Part shown: piece by piece, positions 1 to 6,380 of the stretch
How positions within the stretch are numbered: position 1 is the first letter of the stretch
Layout of the letters: every line of letters begins with the position of its first letter
Source: Flavobacteriales bacterium UBA4660
Lineage (GTDB): Bacteria; Bacteroidota; Bacteroidia; Flavobacteriales_D; Sanyastnellaceae
Reading direction: 5' to 3'
NCBI GenBank assembly: GCA_002405435.1
Contig: DHLU01000196.1
Coordinates: forward strand, 2,492-13,654
DNA: 11,163 nt
Program-made: the position numbers and the translations under genes
Notes under the pieces: generated by a model
Database searches by the model: none
What the model saw: only the letters and a program-made list of their open reading frames with translations
What the model was told of the DNA's origin: nothing

Positions 1-34
1 ATGGATACAACAGGCTATAGCCTGTTGTATCCAT
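1..34. repeat. Perfect 34-bp palindrome at the window start
   Basis: Positions 1-17 (atggatacaacaggcta) are followed directly by their exact reverse complement at 18-34, with no spacer. On the minus strand it encodes residues 520-530 (MDTTGYSLLYP) of the surface protein. Its position at base 1 of the window makes an assembly fold-back at a contig end a serious possibility. Confidence 0.95.
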
Positions 35-1591
35 AGTTTCGCTGAAGACCAGGTGAAGGGTGTCAGGGTGCGCAATGGACCAGGATACCACCGAGGGGCT
101 GGTGGCATCGGGGGCATCGCTGAACACTGAATTCACAGCGCCGGGCGTGCCGCCTGCGGCATCGGTGCTCTCCGCCCAATTGCCGGTGGTGACGCAGGGC
201 AGAAACGGGTTGACCTGTTCGAGAGACCAACCTCCTTCAGCCTTGTCGGGTGTATCGTACCAGCCAATGTTATACGTGAGGATGTCGATAACTGCACCGT
301 CGGCATCGGTAAGGGTCAGGGAATCGCCTGAGTTGGTGAGTGCAGAAAAACCCGGTATGCCAATCATCGCAGGGAACTGGCCTGTGAAATCATCATCGCA
401 CAGAATCACGAGTGCGCCCGGTGCCAGCGTGTAGGCGGGCAGCGTCTTGGCGGTGGATGAGTTGACAAACTGCCAGCCATCGAGGTCAAAAGCATTGCCT
501 GAAGCGTTAAACAACTCGACAAATTCGGCTTCGGGCAGTCCGGCGACCGGCGTGGGGTCGGCCAGCACTTCGTTGAATACCACGTCGCGGTAAATGGGTT
601 CGGCGGGAATAAACCAGATGAAGCTGAGGGTACTGCCTGGAGCCACCGGGTTTTCCGATAGGTCTTCCACACCCGATACTTCGAGGCTATAGGAAGTGTT
701 GGGTACAAAGGCGGATGAAAATACCAGGTGCACCAGTGCGGTATTCACATCGTCGGGTACGGCATCCTGCGCAGTGCCGATGCCGGCCACTGTGTAGAAA
801 TTGTTGTTGCCGGCGGTAGCAGCATCTACTGGTTCACTAAACAGCACGTCAAGGTTGTTGGGGCCGGTCACATTGGCAGACAGCAGTGCAGGGGGTGTCT
901 CATCCATGATTTCATCACCGAAATAGAAGTCATCAAAAAAAAAGTTGTCGGCGTTGGAAACGGTATAGGTGCACACCAGCGACCATTCGCTGCAAGTGAT
1001 GTAGGTGAGGTCTGAAGCCGTGGCGCTGGGTGTGAAGGCGGTTCCGTCCGCTGATGTAAACAAGCTGAAGTTGCCCGCATCATCGCGCAGTACACGGATA
1101 AACAGGTCGAAGGAGTTGGCAATGGCCAGGGTGCTTTGGGCCAGCTCGGTGATGTTTCCGCTGCCATTGTCGCGGCATAATTTGATGCGGTCATCGCTGC
1201 CGCCTTCCCCGAATTTCAGGAAATACCCGGTAACGCCTGCGCTGCCTGCTCCGCTATAAGAAGCGGCCACGCCTGTAGCGGCGAAGTAGACACGCGACTG
1301 GTTATTGTCACTGCCGGAAAAAGTCTGTTTGATGCGGAAACGCCATTCTTTTCCGTTGAGTGAAACAGGGGTAAATCCGGTGGCCAGGTGCGACTGGCCC
1401 GCGATGGCATCGTTGAGTTGGAGTTGTTGGGCAGCGTTCACGGTGAACTGCTCAGCATCGCCCTGCCAGAGGGTACCATTGGTGAAGTCCAGGTCGGAAA
1501 AATTGTCTTGAACTACCTGGCCTGCCATTTCGGGGCAGGCTGAAATGCAGACGCACAGGGTGAGAAGAACGCGAATAATTCGGTGTTTCAT
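1..1591 (-). CDS. Secreted multidomain surface protein with lamin-tail domain, 5' part only (530 codons, open at window edge)
   Basis: One frame stays open on the minus strand from an ATG at 1591 down to the window edge, so the C-terminus is missing. Residues 1-25 form a signal peptide. Cleavage could follow MAG (mature start Gln25), or ISAC19 could act as a lipobox; I cannot decide between them. Residues about 28-226 resemble the jelly-roll-like N-terminal module common in large Bacteroidota surface proteins (ends FFFDDFYFGD). Residues about 231-328 look like an SbsA-type Ig-like domain (PPALLSANV...LDVLFSEPVD). Residues about 333-470 match a lamin-tail domain (VVFNEVLADPTP, EFVELFNAS, LDGWQF, NSGDSLTLTD). 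A second Ig-like repeat begins near 496 (SPSVVSWSI...LHLVFSETMD). Such proteins often end in a type IX secretion sorting domain, but that part is not visible. Its function is unknown; an extracellular or cell-surface role is inferred. Confidence 0.85.
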   Translation of the reverse strand, partial: MKHRIIRVLLTLCVCISACPEMAGQVVQDNFSDLDFTNGTLWQGDAEQFTVNAAQQLQLNDAIAGQSHLATGFTPVSLNGKEWRFRIKQTFSGSDNNQSRVYFAATGVAASYSGAGSAGVTGYFLKFGEGGSDDRIKLCRDNGSGNITELAQSTLAIANSFDLFIRVLRDDAGNFSLFTSADGTAFTPSATASDLTYITCSEWSLVCTYTVSNADNFFFDDFYFGDEIMDETPPALLSANVTGPNNLDVLFSEPVDAATAGNNNFYTVAGIGTAQDAVPDDVNTALVHLVFSSAFVPNTSYSLEVSGVEDLSENPVAPGSTLSFIWFIPAEPIYRDVVFNEVLADPTPVAGLPEAEFVELFNASGNAFDLDGWQFVNSSTAKTLPAYTLAPGALVILCDDDFTGQFPAMIGIPGFSALTNSGDSLTLTDADGAVIDILTYNIGWYDTPDKAEGGWSLEQVNPFLPCVTTGNWAESTDAAGGTPGAVNSVFSDAPDATSPSVVSWSIAHPDTLHLVFSETMDTTGYSLLYP

Positions 1592-1599
1592 ATTCGTTT

Positions 1600-1607
1600 C
1601 AAACATA
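1600..1607 (-). promoter_or_regulatory. Bacteroidota-type -7 element (TATGTTTG) for the surface-protein gene
   Basis: The minus strand reads TATGTTTG, an exact match to the Bacteroidota housekeeping -7 consensus TAnnTTTG. Only 8 nt separate it from the ATG at 1591, so the predicted leader is only a few nucleotides long. No clear -33 TTTG box is seen at the expected distance. The match is seen; promoter function is inferred. Confidence 0.5.
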
Positions 1608-1639
1608 GCAAAAGGCGGCCATTTATGCTGGGGGTGGAT

Positions 1640-1647
1640 TAGTTTTG
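1640..1647 (+). promoter_or_regulatory. Bacteroidota-type -7 element (TAGTTTTG) for asd
   Basis: TAGTTTTG matches TAnnTTTG exactly and ends 19 nt before the asd ATG at 1667. Transcription would begin near 1650-1655, giving a leader of roughly 12-17 nt. The -33 position carries only a weak TTTA-like match near 1622. With the minus-strand element at 1600-1607 it forms a compact divergent promoter pair. Confidence 0.5.
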
Positions 1648-1666
1648 CCGGCACAAATTCACGTAC

Positions 1667-2668
1667 ATGAAGGTTGCAGTTGCCGGAGCTACCGGTTTGG
1701 TAGGCTCCAAGATGTTACAGGTGTTGGAAGAACGTAATTTTCCCGTAACAACCCTGATCCCCGTGGCTTCCGAAAAATCGGTAGGAAGCCGGGTGAATTT
1801 CCGCGGCAGGGAGTGGCCGGTGGTTTCCATGTCGACGGCCGTCGAACAACAGCCCCATCTTGCCCTGTTCAGCGCGGGTGCTAGCGTCAGTATCGAATGG
1901 GCGCCACGTTTTGCAGAACGCGGAACACGTGTGGTAGACAATTCTTCTGCGTGGCGCATGGACCCTTCCAAAAAACTCGTGGTACCTGAAGTAAATAGTC
2001 ATGTCATCGGCCCCGGCGATATGATTATTGCCAATCCCAATTGTTCGACCATTCAGCTGGTGATGGTGCTCAAACCGCTACACGACCGCTATGGGGTGAG
2101 CCGGGTGGTGGTCAGCACTTACCAGAGTGTAACCGGCACGGGGAAGAAAGCAGTAGACCAGCTGATGAATGAGCGGAAGGGCGTGCAGGGCGAAATGGCG
2201 TACCGCTACACCATCGACTTGAATGCCTTGCCGCAAATCGATGTGTTTATGGATAACGGGTATACCCGCGAAGAAATGAAGATGGCCAATGAAACCTGCA
2301 AGATCATGGACGACGAGGCCATCCGTGTTACAGCAACCTGTGTGCGTATTCCGGTGATGGGGGGGCATAGTGAGTCTTGTAACATCGAGTTTGCCCGCAC
2401 ACCGGTACTGGAGGAGGTGCGCGCGCTGTTGGCCGGATTTCCCGGTGTTTGTGTGCTGGACAACCCTGGCGAGCTGGTCTATCCCACGCCACGCATTCAC
2501 GCAGCAGACCATGATGAGGTTTATGTAGGGCGCATCCGCATGGACGAAACCCGGCCCAATGCAATCAATTGCTGGATTGTAAGCGATAACCTGCGCAAAG
2601 GTGCTGCTACGAACGCCGTTCAGATTGCCGAACTGCTGGTCTCAAAAGGATTTCTGAACACAATCTAA
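1667..2668 (+). CDS. asd: Aspartate-semialdehyde dehydrogenase
   Basis: This cytosolic enzyme reduces aspartyl-4-phosphate to aspartate 4-semialdehyde with NADPH, the branch point to lysine/diaminopimelate, threonine and methionine. The 333-residue length is normal for the family. Visible motifs are the N-terminal dinucleotide-binding loop GATGLVG (residues 7-13), the phosphate-binding NSSAWRM (92-98), the catalytic cysteine Cys126 in NPNCST, the YQSVTGTGKKA stretch (152-162), and the catalytic His234 in RIPVMGGHS. The ATG at 1667 puts the Rossmann strand (MKVAVAG) right at the N-terminus, as expected. The gene is divergent from the surface-protein gene and convergent with metG, so it is probably monocistronic, driven by the element at 1640-1647. 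All key residues are present and I see nothing unusual. Confidence 0.97.
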   Translation: MKVAVAGATGLVGSKMLQVLEERNFPVTTLIPVASEKSVGSRVNFRGREWPVVSMSTAVEQQPHLALFSAGASVSIEWAPRFAERGTRVVDNSSAWRMDPSKKLVVPEVNSHVIGPGDMIIANPNCSTIQLVMVLKPLHDRYGVSRVVVSTYQSVTGTGKKAVDQLMNERKGVQGEMAYRYTIDLNALPQIDVFMDNGYTREEMKMANETCKIMDDEAIRVTATCVRIPVMGGHSESCNIEFARTPVLEEVRALLAGFPGVCVLDNPGELVYPTPRIHAADHDEVYVGRIRMDETRPNAINCWIVSDNLRKGAATNAVQIAELLVSKGFLNTI

Positions 2669-2762
2669 ATTCACCCGTAAACGGTGATGCCCGGTGTTGC
2701 AAAAGACAGTGGTTGCCATTATCGCGTGCTGCAGCGTGCGAGATGCGTTGCATGCATCGCGC
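2669..2762. other. Convergent intergenic gap between asd and metG
   Basis: This 94-bp gap holds no ORF that I can support. A short inverted repeat near 2672-2688 (TCACC ... GGTGA) and another at about 2750-2760 (GATGC ... GCATC) could form weak hairpins. Neither is followed by a convincing T-tract on either strand, so termination here is possible but not shown. Confidence 0.4.
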
Positions 2763-4832
2763 TTATTTCACGGCATCACCGGGCTTCATTTCTTTGACAG
2801 GACATAAGAGCGACAGGCCCTGTTCGTCGTTTTCAGCCATGAGGATCATACCCTCGCTTACAATCCCCTTGATTTCGCGCGGCGCAAGGTTGGCCAGAAA
2901 CAAAACGGTTTTTCCTACGAGGGTTTCAGGGCTGTAGTGGGCGGCGATGCCGCTGACGACGGTGCGAACGCCGCTGCCGCTATCAACTTTCAGTTTGAGC
3001 AGCTTCTGCGTTTTGGGCACGGCTTCGGCTTCGAGAATTTTCACGAGGCGGATATCGAGTTGCTGGAAGGTATCAAAGTCAATGTTGGGTTTGACCGGCC
3101 GTTGCGGTGGTGCCTGTTCGGCCCGCGTGGCGGCCAGCCGGGCCACCTGGGCAGCCACGGTTTCATCCGTAATTTTTTCAAAAAGTATGGGAAGCTGTCC
3201 GATGGAATGTCCGGCCGCAACCAGGTTAAGTTCGCCCTGCGCCGGCCACTGAGGCCATGCAATGCCCATAGCTTCCCTGATTTTTTCAGCGGTAAAAGGC
3301 AGGAAGGGTTTCAGGCAATAGGCGGCACTGGCCACAAGGTTGACCGCGGCATGCATGATACGGCCGGTGGCCTCTGCATTTGTCTTGATCAGTTTCCACG
3401 GTTCGGTTTCCGTGAGCAGCTTGTTGCCTGCCCGCGCAATATCCATAGCCGATGCGAGGGCATCGCGGAAACGGAAGTGTTCGATTTTTTCACCCACAAG
3501 CCTGAAAGAGGCGCGGGCTTCCTCCAGCAATGCCAGTTCCGCATCTGAAGGCGTGCCGGTGTAGGCCGGTACCGTGCCGCCATAGAATTTATGCGTCAGC
3601 ACAAAGACGCGGTTAACGAAGTTGCCCAGTATATCAGCCAGTTCGTTGTTGACACGGTCGCGGAAGTCAGCCCAGGTAAACTCGCTGTCTTTCTGTTCGG
3701 GCATGATAGACGCAAGCACATACCGCATCTCATCCTGTTTGCCCGGAAAATCTTGCAGGTATTCGTGCAGCCAGACAGCCCAGTTGCGTGAGGTCGAAAT
3801 TTTCTCGCCTTCGAGGTTCATGAATTCGTTGGCCGGCACATTCACAGGCAGGTTGAATCCGCCGTGCGTCTTTAGGATAATGGGAAAAATGATGCAGTGA
3901 AAGACGATGTTGTCTTTGCCGATAAAATGCACCAGGTGCGTATCGTCATTTTTCCAGTAGTCTTCCCAGTTTTTGCCGTTCCTGTCGGCCCACACCTTGG
4001 TATTGGTGATATAACCGATAGGTGCGTCAAGCCAGACATAGAGCACCTTTCCTTCTGCACCCGCAAGAGGCACAGGCACTCCCCAGTCGAGGTCACGCGT
4101 CATGGCCCTTGATTGAAGACCGCCATCAACCCAGCTCATGCACTGGCCTACCACGTGGGCCTTCCACTGTTTGGGGTCGTGATGAAATTTTTCGTGGAGT
4201 TTGCCTTCCGCTATATAATCCCTGATCCACATTTCATGCTGCGCCATGGGCAAATACCAGTGCGCTGTTTCTTTCAGCACGGGTTGGCTGCCGCTCAGCG
4301 TCGAGCGGGCATTGAGCAGGTCGGTGGGAGAAAGGGTACGGCCGCAGTTTTCACATTGGTCGCCATAGGCGCGGTCGCTGGCGCAATGCGGACAAGTGCC
4401 GGTTATGTAGCGGTCGGCGAGAAACTGGCCGGCCTCCTGATCGAAATACTGTGTGGTGTTTTTTACTTCAAAGGCTCCCTTCTCCGCAAGTTTCAGGAAG
4501 ATCTCCTGCGACATAGCGTGGTGCTCGGCCGAAGAAGTACGGTAGTATTCATCAAAGGAAATTCCGAAGTCTTCGAAGGCCTGTTTCATGAGTCCGTGGT
4601 AGTGGTCAACGATTTCGCGCGGGGTTTTGCCCTCGCGCCAGGCGCGGAGCGTTATGGCAGCCCCGTGTTCGTCGCTGCCGCAGATAAAGGCTACATCCCT
4701 GCCGCAGGCGCGCAGGTATCGCACGTAGATATCCGCATTGAGGTAGGCCCCGGCTATGTGACCGATATGCAGCGGTCCGTTGGCATAGGGCAGCGCGGAA
4801 GTAACCAGGTACCGCTTGGGTTCTTTTTTCAT
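2763..4832 (-). CDS. metG: Methionyl-tRNA synthetase with C-terminal tRNA-binding domain
   Basis: This enzyme charges tRNA-Met with methionine in the cytosol. From the chosen start it has 689 residues. The class I catalytic core shows HIGH at 22-25 and the KMSKS-type loop as KISTS at 344-348 (EGEKISTSRNWAVW). A zinc knuckle has Cys147, Cys150, Cys160 and Cys163. The anticodon-binding helical domain follows, and residues about 584-689 form an EMAP-II/Trbp111-like tRNA-binding domain (FDTFQQLDIRLVKILEAE, KLLKLKVDSG, NLAPREIKGIVSEGM), which typically mediates dimerisation. The frame stays open upstream to an ATG at 4889. I chose the ATG at 4832 (MKKEPKRYLVTSALPYANG) because the conserved core starts there, and the longer start would overlap the ldcA start codon. 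It is divergent from ldcA. Confidence 0.96.
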   Translation of the reverse strand: MKKEPKRYLVTSALPYANGPLHIGHIAGAYLNADIYVRYLRACGRDVAFICGSDEHGAAITLRAWREGKTPREIVDHYHGLMKQAFEDFGISFDEYYRTSSAEHHAMSQEIFLKLAEKGAFEVKNTTQYFDQEAGQFLADRYITGTCPHCASDRAYGDQCENCGRTLSPTDLLNARSTLSGSQPVLKETAHWYLPMAQHEMWIRDYIAEGKLHEKFHHDPKQWKAHVVGQCMSWVDGGLQSRAMTRDLDWGVPVPLAGAEGKVLYVWLDAPIGYITNTKVWADRNGKNWEDYWKNDDTHLVHFIGKDNIVFHCIIFPIILKTHGGFNLPVNVPANEFMNLEGEKISTSRNWAVWLHEYLQDFPGKQDEMRYVLASIMPEQKDSEFTWADFRDRVNNELADILGNFVNRVFVLTHKFYGGTVPAYTGTPSDAELALLEEARASFRLVGEKIEHFRFRDALASAMDIARAGNKLLTETEPWKLIKTNAEATGRIMHAAVNLVASAAYCLKPFLPFTAEKIREAMGIAWPQWPAQGELNLVAAGHSIGQLPILFEKITDETVAAQVARLAATRAEQAPPQRPVKPNIDFDTFQQLDIRLVKILEAEAVPKTQKLLKLKVDSGSGVRTVVSGIAAHYSPETLVGKTVLFLANLAPREIKGIVSEGMILMAENDEQGLSLLCPVKEMKPGDAVK

Positions 4833-4841
4833 AACGTGCCG

Positions 4842-4849
4842 CGAAGTTA
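4842..4849 (-). promoter_or_regulatory. Possible -7 element (TAACTTCG) for metG
   Basis: The minus strand reads TAACTTCG, one mismatch from TAnnTTTG, ending 9 nt before the metG ATG at 4832. No clear -33 box is seen. It is proposed mainly because the 55-bp divergent gap must hold the metG promoter unless that promoter lies inside ldcA. Confidence 0.25.
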
Positions 4850-4873
4850 CCCAACCTCGCGCGAGTGTCCGTG

Positions 4874-4881
4874 TAGATTTG
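4874..4881 (+). promoter_or_regulatory. Bacteroidota-type -7 element (TAGATTTG) for ldcA
   Basis: TAGATTTG is an exact match to TAnnTTTG and ends only 6 nt before the ldcA ATG at 4888. If active, the mRNA would be leaderless or nearly so. It lies in the 55-bp divergent gap with metG. No strong -33 box is visible. Confidence 0.5.
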
Positions 4882-4887
4882 CCTTGC

Positions 4888-5820
4888 ATGATTCCGGTTA
4901 TCCCCCCTTATCTCTCTCCCGGCGACACAGTGGCTATAGTGGCTACGGCGCGCTGGATCGATGCGGACACCCTTCAGGAGGCTGCGCGCATCATCGAGGC
5001 CCGGGGTTTCCGGGTGCTAACCGCCCCTCATGTCAGCACCCGGCATTTTCAGCTTGCAGGCACCGATGCGCAGCGCGCTGCAGACCTTCAGCAGGCGATA
5101 GATGATCCCGCCGTCAGTGCCATCCTCATCGCGCGTGGCGGCTACGGCACCGTGCGGCTGCTCGACGGCATGGACTGGGCGGGATTGCTCAAAAAGCCCC
5201 GTTGGATCTGCGGTTACAGCGATATCACTGCCCTGCACGGCACCTTAAATAAGATGGGTCTCGCCTCTCTGCATTCGGTCAATGCCCTTGACCTTACGAC
5301 CCACGATGCTGAGGCCGGTGAAAGCCTGTTTGCGGTGCTGTCGGGCCGCACGCGGTCATTGACGTGGACCTGTGATGCTGCCCCTGCGAAGCCCTTGCCT
5401 GAAGGCCCGCTGGCTTTGCTTGGCGGCAACCTGTCGGTACTATGCAGCCTGCTGGGCAGTGGTGACTTTGTGCCAGACCGCGACCATATACTGTTTCTGG
5501 AGGATGTGAGCGAATACCTCTACCATGTAGACCGCATGCTGGTAGCACTGCGCAGAAGTGGTGCCCTGCGCCGCACCAGGGCCATTGTCTGCGGCGGATT
5601 TACCGAGATGAAAGACAATACGCGGGCTTTTCAGTTTGCCGCAGACAATCCCTGGGGAAGCGATGCGCCCTCGATGGTGCTGGCCCTGGGTGAAGCGCTG
5701 GGCATTCCCGTTGTGACGGGCATGCCGGCCGGACACATCAAAACCAATAGGGCCTTTCCGCTGGGTTTGCCTGTTTCCTTGGCCGTTGCGCAAAACCAGG
5801 TGGTACTCAGCTGGCAGTAG
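4888..5820 (+). CDS. ldcA: Murein LD-carboxypeptidase (peptidase family S66)
   Basis: Family S66 enzymes remove the terminal D-alanine from tetrapeptide muropeptides during peptidoglycan recycling, usually in the cytosol. The protein has 310 residues with no signal peptide, as in LdcA. The catalytic triad is readable: nucleophile Ser111 in GYSDITALH, Glu205 in LFLEDVSEYLY, and His283 in AGHIKTNRAFPLG. Family signatures ARGGYGTVRLLD (82-93) and GPLALLGGNLSVL (173-185) are also present. The frame extends upstream to 4816, but the ATG at 4888 (MIPVIPPYLSPGDTVAIVA) starts at the conserved N-terminal strand and follows a promoter-like element. It is divergent from metG and 26 bp upstream of the dCMP deaminase gene. 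A broader S66 role such as microcin C7 immunity (MccF-like) is less likely in this housekeeping context. Confidence 0.92.
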   Translation: MIPVIPPYLSPGDTVAIVATARWIDADTLQEAARIIEARGFRVLTAPHVSTRHFQLAGTDAQRAADLQQAIDDPAVSAILIARGGYGTVRLLDGMDWAGLLKKPRWICGYSDITALHGTLNKMGLASLHSVNALDLTTHDAEAGESLFAVLSGRTRSLTWTCDAAPAKPLPEGPLALLGGNLSVLCSLLGSGDFVPDRDHILFLEDVSEYLYHVDRMLVALRRSGALRRTRAIVCGGFTEMKDNTRAFQFAADNPWGSDAPSMVLALGEALGIPVVTGMPAGHIKTNRAFPLGLPVSLAVAQNQVVLSWQ

Positions 5821-5823
5821 GGC

Positions 5824-5831
5824 TATTTTTG
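5824..5831 (+). promoter_or_regulatory. Bacteroidota-type -7 element (TATTTTTG) for the dCMP deaminase gene
   Basis: TATTTTTG matches TAnnTTTG exactly. It lies just after the ldcA stop and ends 15 nt before the ATG at 5847. It contains the alternative TTG codon at 5829, which argues against that codon as the start. It suggests transcription independent of ldcA. Confidence 0.45.
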
Positions 5832-5846
5832 TCGCCGCTCATTGCC

Positions 5847-6296
5847 ATGGCCCAGACACCCACTTCGCTCATAGACCGCGAGAAACAGGAACGCTACGAC
5901 CGCGCCTACCTTAAGATGGCCATTGAGTGGGCCCGGCTGTCTCATTGTACCCGGAAAAAAGTTGGTTCACTGCTGGTCAAAGACGGTATGATTATCAGCG
6001 ATGGATACAACGGAACCCCGAGTGGTTTTCCCAATGCATGCGAAGATGACTCGGGCGAAACCCTTTGGTATGTGCTGCACGCGGAGGCCAATGCCATCAT
6101 GAAGGTGGCCCGCAGCACCAACAATGCCCACGGATCGACCCTGTACATCACCCTCTCTCCTTGCAAGGAATGCTGCAAGCTGATTCTGCAGGCGGGCATT
6201 AGGCGGCTGGTATTTACCACCGAATACAAGGACACTACCGGGGTGGCGTTTTTGCAGGCAGCTGGACTTGAAGTTGTGCGGATCGAAGCGCCCTAG
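5847..6296 (+). CDS. comEB: Deoxycytidylate (dCMP) deaminase
   Basis: This cytosolic zinc enzyme deaminates dCMP to dUMP, feeding thymidylate synthesis. The 149 residues show the cytidine-deaminase-like zinc site: His78 and proton shuttle Glu80 in HAEANAI, then Cys106 and Cys109 in SPCKECC. The substrate-binding stretch GYNGTPSGFPNACE (53-66) is diagnostic of dCMP deaminases rather than cytosine or tRNA-adenosine deaminases. A TTG at 5829 is in frame upstream, but the ATG at 5847 gives the usual N-terminus, and the TTG lies inside a promoter-like element. It sits 26 bp after ldcA and 84 bp before ctpA on the same strand. The symbol follows the Bacillus name for this family and does not imply a competence role. 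Confidence 0.93.
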   Translation: MAQTPTSLIDREKQERYDRAYLKMAIEWARLSHCTRKKVGSLLVKDGMIISDGYNGTPSGFPNACEDDSGETLWYVLHAEANAIMKVARSTNNAHGSTLYITLSPCKECCKLILQAGIRRLVFTTEYKDTTGVAFLQAAGLEVVRIEAP

Positions 6297-6380
6297 ATGA
6301 ACTTCATGGTTACTCTTGTGTTTTTTTAATCTGCAGCGGGCGTGCTTCCGCGCGTCTTTTGCAACGACCAACCTGATGGC
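6297..6380 (+). other. Intergenic region upstream of ctpA
   Basis: This 84-bp gap contains a T-run near 6320-6327, preceded only by a tiny inverted repeat (ATGA/TCAT) close to the stop codon. That is too weak to call a terminator. GTCTTTTG at 6354-6361 retains the TTTG half of the -7 consensus 19 nt before the ctpA ATG but lacks the TA. A ctpA promoter here is plausible but unproven. Confidence 0.3.

Noticed and set aside
60..1511. Several plus-strand and alternative-frame open reading frames of 60-124 codons over the first 1.5 kb
   Set aside because: The minus strand has one uninterrupted 530-codon frame here with a signal peptide and recognisable domains. The others are overlapping frames with no family resemblance.
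2937..3548. A 203-codon plus-strand frame antisense to metG
   Set aside because: It is a shadow frame in GC-rich DNA. metG is complete with all motifs on the opposite strand.
4113..5105. A 330-codon plus-strand open frame spanning the metG 5' half and the ldcA 5' end
   Set aside because: It is antisense to conserved metG and out of frame with ldcA. Its translation has no recognisable domain, and both overlapped genes have intact catalytic motifs.
6317..6327. T-run after the dCMP deaminase gene as an intrinsic terminator
   Set aside because: The only nearby inverted repeat is a 4-bp stem with a 3-nt loop, too weak and too far from the T-run.
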